Assembly: GCA_016794465.1 (NCBI GenBank)
Contig: JAEUKA010000111.1
Coordinates: 1 to 64,000, forward strand
Reading direction: 5' to 3'
From: Myxococcales bacterium
Lineage (GTDB): Bacteria > Myxococcota_A > Polyangia > Palsa-1104 > JAEUJZ01
Length of the DNA: 64,000 nucleotides
Position numbers and translations under genes: made by a program. The notes below the pieces were generated by a model that did not search any database, was not told the DNA's origin, and saw nothing but the letters and a program-made list of their open reading frames with translations. Shown here piece by piece: positions 46,622 through 56,050 of the stretch. The stretch's first letter is position 1. Each line of letters begins with the position of its first letter.

Positions 46622-48412
46622 TTAGTAGAAGATGATGTTGAGGAGGAGGGTGGCCAGCAGGACGCACAGGGCAAGGAGTGCCGGGCGGCGGTAGAAGGGC
46701 AGGGCTTCCTCCTCGGGTTTGGGAGTCAGTGAATAGACCAGTCCGCGCAGTGACTCCTCGGGCTGCGCCTTGGTGAACAGAGAGACTCCGATCGTCACCA
46801 CAAAGCAGCAGGTCCAGGCATAGATCGCGGTCCAGAAGTTCTGCGCCATCTCACTGCGATAGCTATGTACGATGAGTAGGAATCCTCCCTTGAGTCCGCG
46901 CGCGACTCCCAATGGCAGTGTCATTCCGTGATGAAGCGCTGCCGCCAGCGTGCCACTGAGGAGTCCGTAAAAGGCTCCTGCTGCCGTCGCTCGCTTCCAG
47001 AACATTCCCAACATAAACGTCGCAAACAGCGGCGCATTGATGAACGCAAACACCAGCTGCAACAGATCCATGATGTTGTTGAAGCTACGCGCCACATACG
47101 CGGTCGCGATCGATAGGAGGATTCCTACCACCGTCGACATCCGTCCCATCCACAGCAGCTTCGTATCGGAAGCGGACTTGTTTAGATAGGACTGATAAAT
47201 GTCATAGGTAAAGACGGTGTTGAAGGCGGTGGTGTTGCCGGCCATTCCGGACATAAAGCTCGCCAGCAGCGCCAGCAGTCCCAGCCCGAGCAGTCCCGGC
47301 GGAAAGTAGCGCGCCATCAGCATCGGAGTTGCCAGATCATAGTCAAGGATCACGCGGCCAGTCAGGGCATCACGGAGCAGCTCTCCGGTCACTTCATCGA
47401 GCTTGGGCGGAATCACTCCTGAGAGTGGAAACAGACTCCCATCCATCACTCCGTGTCCAGGCAAGAGCGGCGACGGTGGTGGCGCCGGCACAATCACCGC
47501 CAACATGCCCGGCACAATCACCAGTAGTGGCAACAGGAGCTTCGGTACTGCGGCAATCAGCGGAGTCCGCTGTGCCGCCGCCAGGTTCTTGGCCGCCATC
47601 GCGCGCTGGACCACCAAAAAGTCGGTACACCAATAGCCAAAGCTGAGCACGAAGCCGAGTCCCAAGACCATTCCCAGAGCATCGACTCCCATCGGGTTGT
47701 GGGCGGAGTCCCACAGCGGCTGCCAGGTGGTGGAAAGGGACTCTGCTTGCAGTCCGCGCCGCGTTGCTTCCTGGATCAGGAGCCGCTTCATCTGCGTCGG
47801 ACCCCCAATCTCGATAAGGCCCAGCGCAGTGAGCGGCAGGAGTCCAAACACGATCAGGAAAAACTGCACCACTTCGTTGTAGATCGCGGAAGTAAGACCT
47901 CCCAAAAACGTGTAGCCAAGGACAATCGAAGCAGACAAGAGGATCGAGAAAAGGAACGGCCAGCCCAGCAGAAGCTGCAGCAGCTTGCCCATCGCGTACA
48001 TCGACACCCCTGAGCTGAACACCGTCATGATTGCAAACGACACCGCGTTGAGTGCTCGTGTCTTTTCATCGAAGCGCAGCCGCAGGTATTCCGGCACCGA
48101 GCGCGCTTTCGATCCGTAATAAAACGGCATCATGAACAGACCCACAAAGATCATCGCCGGAATCGCCCCCAGCCAGTAGAAGTGAGCGGTCAGGAGTCCG
48201 TACTTCGCACCCGATGCGCCCATTCCGATCACCTCCTGCGCACCCAGGTTGGCAGAGACAAACGCCAGCCCGGTGATCCACGCCGGAATCGATCGCCCCG
48301 ACAGAAAGAAGTCGCTGCTGGTCTTCATCTGACGCTTCAGTAGCGCGCCGATTCCCAGCACGAACAGGAAGTAGACTCCGATCAAAAGGTAGTCAATCGG
48401 GCGAAGCTGCAT
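46622..48412 (-). CDS. sodium:solute symporter (SSS family)
   Basis: A 596-residue membrane transporter of the SSS/SGLT family with about 14 helices. Signatures: DYLLIGVYFLFVLGIG, the loop SSDFFLSGRSIPAWITGLAFVSANLGAQEVIG, and LGGLTSAIYNEVVQFFLIVFG. The R-S-x-P-x-W and the later VFTYDIYQSYLNKSAS match the sugar-transporter branch, so a sugar or polyol is plausible; the substrate is not certain. It is divergent from the cytochrome gene at 48550 by about 135 bases, with no co-directional neighbour. Confidence 0.9.
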   Translation of the reverse strand: MQLRPIDYLLIGVYFLFVLGIGALLKRQMKTSSDFFLSGRSIPAWITGLAFVSANLGAQEVIGMGASGAKYGLLTAHFYWLGAIPAMIFVGLFMMPFYYGSKARSVPEYLRLRFDEKTRALNAVSFAIMTVFSSGVSMYAMGKLLQLLLGWPFLFSILLSASIVLGYTFLGGLTSAIYNEVVQFFLIVFGLLPLTALGLIEIGGPTQMKRLLIQEATRRGLQAESLSTTWQPLWDSAHNPMGVDALGMVLGLGFVLSFGYWCTDFLVVQRAMAAKNLAAAQRTPLIAAVPKLLLPLLVIVPGMLAVIVPAPPPSPLLPGHGVMDGSLFPLSGVIPPKLDEVTGELLRDALTGRVILDYDLATPMLMARYFPPGLLGLGLLALLASFMSGMAGNTTAFNTVFTYDIYQSYLNKSASDTKLLWMGRMSTVVGILLSIATAYVARSFNNIMDLLQLVFAFINAPLFATFMLGMFWKRATAAGAFYGLLSGTLAAALHHGMTLPLGVARGLKGGFLLIVHSYRSEMAQNFWTAIYAWTCCFVVTIGVSLFTKAQPEESLRGLVYSLTPKPEEEALPFYRRPALLALCVLLATLLLNIIFY

Positions 48413-48549
48413 GCCCCTTTATATGCCAAGGACTCGCGAAGGAGTAGGCCCATGACACCAGCATGTGCAGCGGTGTGTGCTGCCGCTCTGCTCTTGCAGC
48501 AGGAAGAGAGACGCGAAAGAATGTACACGACCACTTCCAGGAGGCACTG

Positions 48550-48891
48550 ATGCGACTCCGCTCGCTGACCACCTTGCTCGGACTGCTGCTGCTGTTTGTT
48601 GGCACTACCTCTGCGCAGGAATGGAAGGACTTGCAGGTCCTTCCAAGAAACATCTCGAAAGCCGACTTGAAGACCATCATGAAGGCGCAGTCCAAGGCGC
48701 TCGGCGTCGACTGCGACTTCTGTCATCAGATGCCAACGCCCGAGAAGGAAACTGCGAAAAAGAAGACTGCGCGCACCATGATGAGAATGGTGAACGACAT
48801 CAACGCCAAGTACCTTCTCGCAGTCCAGTCAAAGACCACCTGCGCCACCTGTCATCGCGGCAAAGCCAAGCCGGATGAAGTCGCCAAGTAG
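48550..48891 (+). CDS. small diheme c-type cytochrome
   Basis: A 113-residue periplasmic cytochrome: signal peptide (LTTLLGLLLLFVGTTSA), then heme motifs CDFCH (55-59) and CATCH (98-102). The spacing and the surrounding VLPRNISKADLKTIMKAQ resemble the compact cytochromes related to the reaction-centre cytochrome subunit family. AGGAGG lies 5 bases before ATG 48550; longer starts lack a signal. It precedes the diheme peroxidase-like gene by about 150 bases and is probably an electron donor or acceptor for the same system. Confidence 0.85.
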   Translation: MRLRSLTTLLGLLLLFVGTTSAQEWKDLQVLPRNISKADLKTIMKAQSKALGVDCDFCHQMPTPEKETAKKKTARTMMRMVNDINAKYLLAVQSKTTCATCHRGKAKPDEVAK

Positions 48892-49045
48892 GATTCCTGC
48901 TCTCTCGCTGGAGCTGACTTCACCTGCTCGCCGCATTTGTCTGTTGCCAGGCGCGAGCGTTCCACGTACGTTTTGATCGGGAAGTGTTTGGGGGGATTCG
49001 TCGCAGTGGGTGGGTGGCTCACGCAGTCAACAGAAGAGGTGATGG

Positions 49046-50401
49046 ATGCAGATTTTCCGTCGTGTTCTGATGGTTGGATTTGCTGCACTAACAGCGGTCG
49101 GAGGGGGATGCCAAGACGAGTCTTCACTCGTGGATGGAGTCTTTACCGAAGCAGAGATGACGACGGTGCGGACGCTGGGGCCGCTGCCGCCACCGGCTGT
49201 CGATACCACCAACCGCTATGGCGATGATGCGAAAGTGGCGCAGCTTGGACAGCGGCTGTTTTTTGATCCCGGCTACTCCGGCGCGATTGTCACGGGTAGT
49301 GATGGCAAAAACGGCGGACTGGGAGCCAAAGGGGAGACGGGCAAGGTGTCCTGTCGCAGCTGCCACCTCGGTGACTGGATGATCGACAACCGCTCGCAGC
49401 CGAACGGAACGTCACTGGGAATCGACTGGTTTTTCCGCAACAGTCCTTCGCTCGTCAACGTCACCTACTACGACGAGCAGTTTGGCTGGGTCGGATTCAA
49501 CGATGATCTGTGGGGCAAGAACCTGATTCCTGCCGAGTTTGTGATGGGCACCGACCGCTCCGGAATCGTTCACTATCTCTACAAAAAGTACAAAGCGGAA
49601 TATAACGCGCTGTTCTCTCCACCCCTTCCGGACGCGCTCGATCCCACTCATCCAGAGGCTGCGCGCTTCCCGATGTCAGCGACGCCAATTGGCGGTACCG
49701 GACCTGCGGGACTGGCGTGGAAAGCGATGACTGCTGCTGATCAGGACTCGATCAATCGTGCCTACGCGAACTTTGGCAAGGCACTGGCGGCCTACGAGCG
49801 ACTCCTGGTCAGCAGGAACGCTCCCTTCGATCGATATGTCAGCGGAGAGCTATCAGCGATCAGCACTTCCGCCAAGCGCGGACTGAAGCTGTTTATCGGC
49901 AAGGCGGCTTGCAACGCTTGTCACTCTGAAGCGAATTTTTCCGACGAGAAGTTCCACAACACAGGTGTTTCCCAGATCGGAATGTATGTCCTCAAAGCAC
50001 CGGACTTTGATCCCGGACGCTTTGGCGGAGTCGATGTCTACCGTGACTGGGACTTCAAAGCACAAGGAGCCTACAGCGACGATCGCAGCGTGAAGAGAGA
50101 TCCAATTCCGGCAGCGGGTCAGGTCGATGTGAAGCTCAAGGGAGCATTCCGTACCAAGGGCCTGCGCAACGTCGCAATGACAGCGCCGTACATGCACACG
50201 GGTCACATGACCACGCTGAAGGAAGTGGTCGAGTTCTACAATCAAGGGGGTGGTACCCGTGACTTTGCGGGCGGCAAAGATCCCTTGATGAAGCCGCTGA
50301 ACCTGACCGCGACCGAGATCGATGATCTGGTCGCATTCATGCAGACACTGACCGGCCAGCCCGTTCCCGCCGCACTGCTCCAGACTCCTGCGGGTCTGTG
50401 A
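49046..50401 (+). CDS. diheme cytochrome c peroxidase / MauG-like lipoprotein
   Basis: A 451-residue exported protein with a lipobox-like VGGGC. Two heme motifs, CRSCH (103-107) and CNACH (289-293), lie in the two domains typical of the CcpA/MauG family, with RNSPSLVNVTYYDEQFGWVG and TAPYMHTGHMTTLKEVVEFYNQGGG as family blocks. Members reduce hydrogen peroxide or oxidise protein or small-molecule substrates; which applies here is unknown. Ribosome site GAGGTGAT lies just before ATG 49046. Its TGA overlaps a GTG in the porin frame, placing both in one operon. Confidence 0.9.
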   Translation: MQIFRRVLMVGFAALTAVGGGCQDESSLVDGVFTEAEMTTVRTLGPLPPPAVDTTNRYGDDAKVAQLGQRLFFDPGYSGAIVTGSDGKNGGLGAKGETGKVSCRSCHLGDWMIDNRSQPNGTSLGIDWFFRNSPSLVNVTYYDEQFGWVGFNDDLWGKNLIPAEFVMGTDRSGIVHYLYKKYKAEYNALFSPPLPDALDPTHPEAARFPMSATPIGGTGPAGLAWKAMTAADQDSINRAYANFGKALAAYERLLVSRNAPFDRYVSGELSAISTSAKRGLKLFIGKAACNACHSEANFSDEKFHNTGVSQIGMYVLKAPDFDPGRFGGVDVYRDWDFKAQGAYSDDRSVKRDPIPAAGQVDVKLKGAFRTKGLRNVAMTAPYMHTGHMTTLKEVVEFYNQGGGTRDFAGGKDPLMKPLNLTATEIDDLVAFMQTLTGQPVPAALLQTPAGL

Positions 50402-50436
50402 TCTCAAAGAGAGCCCACTTGGCTTTTGGATTGGAT

Positions 50437-51867
50437 ATGATGGGAAGGAGGATGGCCACAGTCACTGCGCACGCTTCCTTGCTCTGGCTGCTCTTTCTGC
50501 TGTCGATAGGACCCGGGGTGGGGTTCGCCGAGGAGCCCGTGCCCGCCGGTGAGCGCATGGTTCCAGAGCGTGAGTTTGTCGCGCAGAGCGAGCGACTCAA
50601 TCGCGAGATCCAGAAGCTTCGCCAAGACATTGACGCACTTCGGGAGGAACAGACCGCACAGAGTCAGCAGCTGCGCACTCTGTCTCCTCTCGCCGGACGC
50701 ATCACCGGGTATCTGGACTTCGGCTTCTTCTATGTCAGTGGGGATGGAACCGGAATTCGCTACGACGCGGGCTATCAGAATTTTCCAGAGTATCGTGGCC
50801 TGGTTCCTGATTCCTGGGTGTTCATGGGTGATCCACTGGCCACCATGATCAACTCACGCGGGGACCCCGCGAACACCGGAGACTCGCGCGCGATCACGTT
50901 CAATCCGATTCACAGCGACGGCAAACCGAGCTTCATTATGAACAACGTCAACCTGGCGTTGTTCTCTGGGATCACCGAAAACTTGCAAGTGAACGCGCTG
51001 ATTGACTTCGTGCCGCGCGGTCGCAACGTCTCCAACTCGAACGCAGTGTTCTTGGGAGACTACATTGATGTGAAGCTCGCGTATGCGGAATACAACGTCC
51101 CGCTGCAGCGCTTCGGACTCAGCCTGACCGTCGGCAAGTTCGACTCTGTACTAGGCTACGAGTACCGCGTTCAGGAGTCCCCCGATCGCATCACGGTGAC
51201 TCCTTCCCTGATCTGTCGCTACACCTGCGGTCGTCCGCTCGGACTGAAGGCGCGCTTTCGATTCCTAGACGAGCGGCTGAGTCTGAACCTCGCGCTGACC
51301 AATGGCAGCAACTTCATCGAGCAGTTTCCCATTTATGATGAAGTGGACAGCAACTACTTCCAGACCGGCAGTGGCCGACTTGCCTATAAGTTTCCCGTCG
51401 GTGCAGGTCTAGAGATAGGAGTCTCTGGATCGGTCGGCGTGCAGGACCAGCAGCCGAGCAAAGACGTACTGCAGTGGCATGTTGGGGTGGATCTTCACCT
51501 CGATTATCGCGGGCTCGACATCCAGGCCGAGTTTGTGCAGGGCCGTGCGTCCGGTAAGTCTTCTTCGGATGCGGTGCGCTGTGATGAGGCGCAGTGTCTG
51601 GAATACCGAGGCGCGTACGGACTGGTCGCGTATCGGATTACCAACTGGCTGATGCCGTATGCGCGCGTTGACTGGCGCGAGGCGTTGCATGAGAGCGGGG
51701 CGAGCTTTGTCTACCAGTCGAATGCGATGCGGGTGACCGGAGGTCTGCGCTTCGAGATCGGAACGGCGGTGATTCTCAAAGCGGAATACACCCACGTTCG
51801 CGAGCTGGGTCGCCTGATCGAGTTTCCGGATGATGTCCTCGTAAGCTCGTTGGTCATCAAGTATTGA
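50437..51867 (+). CDS. outer-membrane beta-barrel porin with N-terminal coiled coil
   Basis: About 476 residues. The frame opens at GTG 50398 (overlapping the previous stop as GTGA); ATG 50437 or 50440 gives a better signal peptide (HASLLWLLFLLSIGPGVGFA). A coiled coil follows (SERLNREIQKLRQDIDALREEQTAQSQQL), then amphipathic beta strands to a C-terminal aromatic strand ending LVSSLVIKY. The layout resembles phosphate-selective or conduit porins. Two Cys occur in VRCDEAQCLEY. In this context it could house a cytochrome or cupredoxin in a conduit through the outer membrane; that is inference. Confidence 0.83.
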   Translation: MMGRRMATVTAHASLLWLLFLLSIGPGVGFAEEPVPAGERMVPEREFVAQSERLNREIQKLRQDIDALREEQTAQSQQLRTLSPLAGRITGYLDFGFFYVSGDGTGIRYDAGYQNFPEYRGLVPDSWVFMGDPLATMINSRGDPANTGDSRAITFNPIHSDGKPSFIMNNVNLALFSGITENLQVNALIDFVPRGRNVSNSNAVFLGDYIDVKLAYAEYNVPLQRFGLSLTVGKFDSVLGYEYRVQESPDRITVTPSLICRYTCGRPLGLKARFRFLDERLSLNLALTNGSNFIEQFPIYDEVDSNYFQTGSGRLAYKFPVGAGLEIGVSGSVGVQDQQPSKDVLQWHVGVDLHLDYRGLDIQAEFVQGRASGKSSSDAVRCDEAQCLEYRGAYGLVAYRITNWLMPYARVDWREALHESGASFVYQSNAMRVTGGLRFEIGTAVILKAEYTHVRELGRLIEFPDDVLVSSLVIKY

Positions 51868-51878
51868 GCGAGGAACGG

Positions 51879-52559
51879 ATGTGGAATTCGATTCGCCAGA
51901 CACTGCTTGTCCTGCTCTTGCTCTGTTTCGGGAAGACTCCCTTAGTGTGGGCTACAGCGACGGGAACTGTCAGTGGTACGGTCAAGCTCAAGCAGGCCAG
52001 CGGCAGCGTGATCGATCCGGCTGGCGTGGTGGTGTACCTAGAAGGAGTAGCAGGGGCTCTGCCTCAAGAGAGTGAGCTTGCGCGGGTGCAGCTGCATCAG
52101 CGAGATCTCCAGTTTGATCCTCCGCTCTTGGTCATCACCCAGGGAACCACTGTGGACTTCCTGAACGATGACAGAGTGTTCCACAATGTCTTTTCCTTTT
52201 CGGAAGCTGCGAAGTTTGATCTCGGTCTGTACAAGAGCGGCACCACCAAGTCTGTCACCTTCCGCAAGCCCGGCGTCATCAACGTCTACTGCAACATCCA
52301 TCCCGAGATGATCAGCAAGATTCGCGTGCTCGATACGACGTTCTTCGCGGTGGTTGGCAAGGACGGCAGGTTTCAGATCGATCGCATTCCCATTGGAACC
52401 TATTCGATCGTCGCCTGGCAGTCTTACGGAGAGGAGTTTCGCGGACAGGTGACCATCACAAGTGGCGGCAAAGCCTCGGTGTCGATCGAGCTTACTCAGG
52501 GATCAAAAGAGCTGCGACACTCCAGAAAGGATGGCACGCCATACGGGCGCTACAAGTAA
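51879..52559 (+). CDS. cupredoxin-like copper protein with a beta-sandwich tail
   Basis: A 226-residue exported protein from ATG 51879 (AGGA 5 bases upstream; a TTG at 51864 overlaps the porin stop). After the signal peptide it has a short beta domain and a plastocyanin-like fold with type-1 copper ligands His102 (VFHNVFSF), Cys138, His141 and Met144 (YCNIHPEM). A C-terminal carboxypeptidase-regulatory-like domain (FFAVVGKDGRFQIDRIPIGTYSIVAWQ) follows. This pairing is known from proteins linked to methylamine-type oxidation and multiheme clusters. It is probably an electron carrier within this operon. Confidence 0.87.
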   Translation: MWNSIRQTLLVLLLLCFGKTPLVWATATGTVSGTVKLKQASGSVIDPAGVVVYLEGVAGALPQESELARVQLHQRDLQFDPPLLVITQGTTVDFLNDDRVFHNVFSFSEAAKFDLGLYKSGTTKSVTFRKPGVINVYCNIHPEMISKIRVLDTTFFAVVGKDGRFQIDRIPIGTYSIVAWQSYGEEFRGQVTITSGGKASVSIELTQGSKELRHSRKDGTPYGRYK

Positions 52560-52561
52560 CC

Positions 52562-53734
52562 ATGGCAGTGGTCGCAGTGGTTACGCTCTGTGTCTGTCAG
52601 CGGAAGACTCCTCCGGTGGAGCAAGTTTCCGTCGCACAGAGCCGTCCTTTGGACGCCGCACAGGAGCCACTTGCGCTGGTACCAGCAGCGCGCTGCGGAG
52701 AGTGCCATGGCAACATGGAAAAGGAGTGGCGCAGCTCGGCGCATGCGCAGTCCGATGCGTCACCGATCTATCGTGCGATGCGGACAGCGTCGGGGGGCAA
52801 GCACTGTGACCGCTGTCATGCGCCTCTGCGCGCGCTGGCTGTAGGTGATCCGGTGGCTGCGGAAGGAGTCACTTGCGATGTCTGTCATACCATCGCCAGT
52901 GTTCAGGTTGATCGCGCCGATGGCACCGGATTCCTTCCTCATCCCGAGGACAATCTGCGCTACGGACCTCTCTGTGACACTACTCCGCACTACTTTCATC
53001 GCATGGGCTGCTCGCTGCTTCATCGTGAGTCGGCCTTCTGTGCGGCTTGCCACAACTGGAGCATTCGTACTCCGGGGGGCACAGTCCTTTCGATCTTGCC
53101 GGAATACACAGAGTGGCGGGACTCCGAGTCGGCGATGAGTAGCTTTGAGTGTCCGGTCTGTCACATGCCCGGCGTGCGAACAGAGGCGGCGGTGGGTTCG
53201 CGCGAGCGTTCCCGAGTTGCCAATCACAGCTTTGTCCTGCGCGGCACACTGCTGGGGAGAGCGCTGAGCGGACAGGTCCAGATCAAACCGGAGGGAGGAA
53301 AGCTGCGGATCAGTCTGATGCTGACCAACTCAGGGGCCGGACACGCAGTACCGACGGGACTGCCCGAGCGGAAGCTACAAGTAGGAGTCGAGACGCTGGA
53401 TGCCGCCGGTCGAGTCCTGTCCCAAGAGGAGCATAGCTACGGACGCGTGATGGTCGATGCAGCTGATCGTGAGGTTCCTTTCTACGCTGCTGTCAAAGAA
53501 CAGAAGGACACGCGAATCCGCGCTGGTGAGACGCGCAAGGACTCGTTCCTGATCGATGTGCCGAAGAGCGGCCAGCTGCGGGTGTATGTCCGGTGGCGTC
53601 CTATCTCGGCGGCGCTGGCCAGTCAGCTTCAGGTCGTGCCACCGCGTGATGAGCCGATGTTGTCTGCAAGTGTGGCGCTGCCTTTGCTGTTTCGACGCAA
53701 TGGTGAGTCTGTCACTCTGAAGCTTCAGCCATGA
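52562..53734 (+). CDS. pentaheme c-type cytochrome (c554-like)
   Basis: A 390-residue exported protein (VVTLCVC lipobox-like start) with five CxxCH motifs: CGECH 45, CDRCH 82, CDVCH 105, CAACH 160 and CPVCH 197. Extra His residues (GNMEKEWRSSAHAQS, HYFHRMGCSLLH) could be distal ligands, as in the cytochrome c554 / NrfH-octaheme superfamily. The C-terminal half is heme-free beta sandwich (GRALSGQVQIKPEGGKLRISLML). The start follows the cupredoxin stop by 2 bases and the stop overlaps the sensor phosphatase start as ATGA. Confidence 0.88.
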   Translation: MAVVAVVTLCVCQRKTPPVEQVSVAQSRPLDAAQEPLALVPAARCGECHGNMEKEWRSSAHAQSDASPIYRAMRTASGGKHCDRCHAPLRALAVGDPVAAEGVTCDVCHTIASVQVDRADGTGFLPHPEDNLRYGPLCDTTPHYFHRMGCSLLHRESAFCAACHNWSIRTPGGTVLSILPEYTEWRDSESAMSSFECPVCHMPGVRTEAAVGSRERSRVANHSFVLRGTLLGRALSGQVQIKPEGGKLRISLMLTNSGAGHAVPTGLPERKLQVGVETLDAAGRVLSQEEHSYGRVMVDAADREVPFYAAVKEQKDTRIRAGETRKDSFLIDVPKSGQLRVYVRWRPISAALASQLQVVPPRDEPMLSASVALPLLFRRNGESVTLKLQP

Positions 53735-55545
53735 GATTCCGAACTGCCATCACGCTGACGATCTTGCTGGCGCTGGCAGCAGCGCTGTTGGCCACGGTTG
53801 CGGTGGTTTCCGTGGTGCTAGATCGAGCGGCACGTCACGAGCTGACTGCCGAGCTGGCGCGTGATCGCGAGGCCTTGGTAGACATGCTCCGCTACCGAAG
53901 CTCACTTCACCGCGCAGAGAGCAGAGTGCTCGCAGATGAGCCCCGACTCAAGGCCGTGGTGTCCACCGAAGATGTCACTTCGGCGACGATCTTGGGAGTC
54001 CTTTCCGATCTGCGCAGAGCCTTGCGGTGTGATCTCCTTTTGATCACAGATCGGGAAGGTCACTTGATTGCAGATGCGCTGCATCCAGAAGCGCAAGGTG
54101 GGAATCTGGCCGACAATCCGGCCATTGCCGCAGCCCTGGGAAGTGGGGAAGCGGAAGATGTCTGGAGCGATGGTGCGCAGGTGTTTGCGGTACACGCGCG
54201 GCGACTCTCTTTTGGGGCAACGACGGTTGGGGTGGTGGTGGTTGGATATCGCATGGATGACGCGCTGGCAGAGTCGCTGGGCAAGCACCTGGGAGCCGGG
54301 GTGGCGCTCATTCAAGATCGACAAGTGATCGCGACTTCGCGCTTTGAATCCACAGCGCTGCTGGATCGCCGACAGCTGCTCTCGGCTGTGGATGCGGTGG
54401 CGCAGGGGGACTCTGTTCAAGAGGTTCATCTCGACGGTGTACGCTACCTGATGACCCAGGCTCCGTTGCCAGAGATCAGGCCGGAACAGAAGCTTCGGTA
54501 TGCGATGTTTTTGTCTCTGGATCGCGCGCTGGCTCCGGCCCAAAGACTGATTCACATCCTGTACGGAGTGGCAGCGGTGGCCCTTGCATTGGCGCTGGTC
54601 GCGGCGGCTTCTCTCTCTCGTCGTCTGGTTCGCCCCGTTGATGAGCTGGTGGCTTTTGCGCAGCGCATTGCCGCAGGGGATCTAAAGCCGGCGCGAGTGG
54701 ACGGACTCCGTGAAGTACGAACACTAAGCAGAGCGATGGATCAGATGGTGGAGGAGCTGGCGGTGTCGCGGGTGCAGGTTGCCGAAAAGACGCGACTCGC
54801 CAAAGAGATGGAGATCGCCGAGCGCATTCAGCTGTCGATTCTGCCGCGTCAGATCGAGGTAAACGGACTGGCCTGTGCAGCGACGATGATCCCGGCGACC
54901 GAGGTTGGCGGAGACTTCTACGATGTGATTCCGTGTGAAGAGGGAGGCTGCTGGATTGGCGTCGGTGATGTCGCTGGTCATGGCTTGCCGGCTGGACTGG
55001 TGATGTTGATGTTGCAGAGCGCGTTTGCTTCCCTGGCGGGCGCGCTTCCGGCTGCGACTCCTCGGCAGGTGGTCGTACTCCTCAATCGGATTCTGTTTGA
55101 GAATGTGCGCAATCGGCTCGGCTCTGATGAACATGTCACCTTCACCGCATTTCGGTATTTTCCAGATGGGAAAGTTGTCTTTGCTGGCGCGCATGAATCG
55201 ATCGTGGTGTTGCGTCGCCAGACCGGTTCCTGTGAGCTGATCGAGACTCCAGGTACGTGGCTGGGTGTGGTTCCTAATGTCGAGTCCGCAACGACCGATT
55301 CGACGATTCAGCTCGCGGTGGGAGACGTAATGGTCCTATATACTGACGGAGTGACGGAAGCGATGAACGCCGCGCGGCAGCAGCTGGGAATCGATCGACT
55401 CTGCGCCGAAGTGGAGGCCTGTGCGGGGCACTCGGCAGCCGAGCTGCACGCGCATCTGATGACAGTCGTACGCAGCTTTTCTGCGACACAGACGGATGAC
55501 ATTACGCTGCTGGTCGTCTGTCATGAGGGGGGACATGGAAACTGA
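53731..55545 (+). CDS. sensor-type SpoIIE/RsbU serine phosphatase
   Basis: A 604-residue protein. Helix 1 (TLTILLALAAALLATVAVVSVVL), an external Cache-like sensor of about 230 residues, helix 2 (IHILYGVAAVALALALVAAASL), HAMP (RRLVRPVDELVAFAQRIAAGDL), a short coiled coil and a PP2C domain with all acidic metal ligands (GGDFYDV, GVGDVAGHGLPAG, LYTDGVTEA, QTDDITLLV). It would dephosphorylate the antagonist encoded two genes on. It overlaps the pentaheme cytochrome gene at its 5' end and the anti-sigma gene by 11 bases at its 3' end, which ties signalling to the redox genes. Confidence 0.92.
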   Translation: MRFRTAITLTILLALAAALLATVAVVSVVLDRAARHELTAELARDREALVDMLRYRSSLHRAESRVLADEPRLKAVVSTEDVTSATILGVLSDLRRALRCDLLLITDREGHLIADALHPEAQGGNLADNPAIAAALGSGEAEDVWSDGAQVFAVHARRLSFGATTVGVVVVGYRMDDALAESLGKHLGAGVALIQDRQVIATSRFESTALLDRRQLLSAVDAVAQGDSVQEVHLDGVRYLMTQAPLPEIRPEQKLRYAMFLSLDRALAPAQRLIHILYGVAAVALALALVAAASLSRRLVRPVDELVAFAQRIAAGDLKPARVDGLREVRTLSRAMDQMVEELAVSRVQVAEKTRLAKEMEIAERIQLSILPRQIEVNGLACAATMIPATEVGGDFYDVIPCEEGGCWIGVGDVAGHGLPAGLVMLMLQSAFASLAGALPAATPRQVVVLLNRILFENVRNRLGSDEHVTFTAFRYFPDGKVVFAGAHESIVVLRRQTGSCELIETPGTWLGVVPNVESATTDSTIQLAVGDVMVLYTDGVTEAMNAARQQLGIDRLCAEVEACAGHSAAELHAHLMTVVRSFSATQTDDITLLVVCHEGGHGN

Positions 55546-56050
55546 GGAACAGCAGCGCTCTCAACCGATCGGATCGGAGTCGGTCGATTTCCGCTTGGAG
55601 GTGCAGATGCGGCTTCAGTATCTGACCTCGGTGCGGCGAACGGTAGGTGAGCTGGCGGCGGTGGTGGTGCGCGATGGTGACTTGGCATCACGGCTCGCGC
55701 TGGCAACTCATGAGCTGTTGGAAAATGCACTGAAGTATGCGCTCGATACCTCGGCTCCGGTGACCCTGAAGCTGTGGATTGAGTCGAGTCACAGTGCGAG
55801 TGTCACGGTATCGAATGTCTCGAATCAGTCGCTCTATCTGCCGCTGGCCCAGTACCTGCAAACACTGAGCAAGGCATCCGATCCCGATGCGATGTATCTG
55901 CAGCTGCTCGAGACGGCGATGCACCGTGTCTCTGGTTCAGGGCTCGGACTGGCGCGGATTGTTGCGGAAGCAGAGATGAAGCTAAGCTGTGACTTGTGTG
56001 GTGATATGCTCTCTGTACGAGCAGAGGCTCACCTTGGAGATAGGCCATGA
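55535..56050 (+). CDS. anti-sigma-factor type serine kinase (RsbW/SpoIIAB-like GHKL ATPase)
   Basis: A 171-residue protein from ATG 55535 preceded by GGGGGG; another in-frame ATG at 55523 is possible. The GHKL ATPase N-box ATHELLENALKYA (Asn64) and glycine loop SGSGLGLARIV (134-138) are intact. Such proteins bind a sigma factor or other target and phosphorylate an antagonist. It overlaps the phosphatase gene before it and the antagonist gene after it (ATGA), giving the classic three-gene partner switch. The degenerate paralogue at 18347-18802 lacks these residues. Confidence 0.85.
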   Translation: METEEQQRSQPIGSESVDFRLEVQMRLQYLTSVRRTVGELAAVVVRDGDLASRLALATHELLENALKYALDTSAPVTLKLWIESSHSASVTVSNVSNQSLYLPLAQYLQTLSKASDPDAMYLQLLETAMHRVSGSGLGLARIVAEAEMKLSCDLCGDMLSVRAEAHLGDRP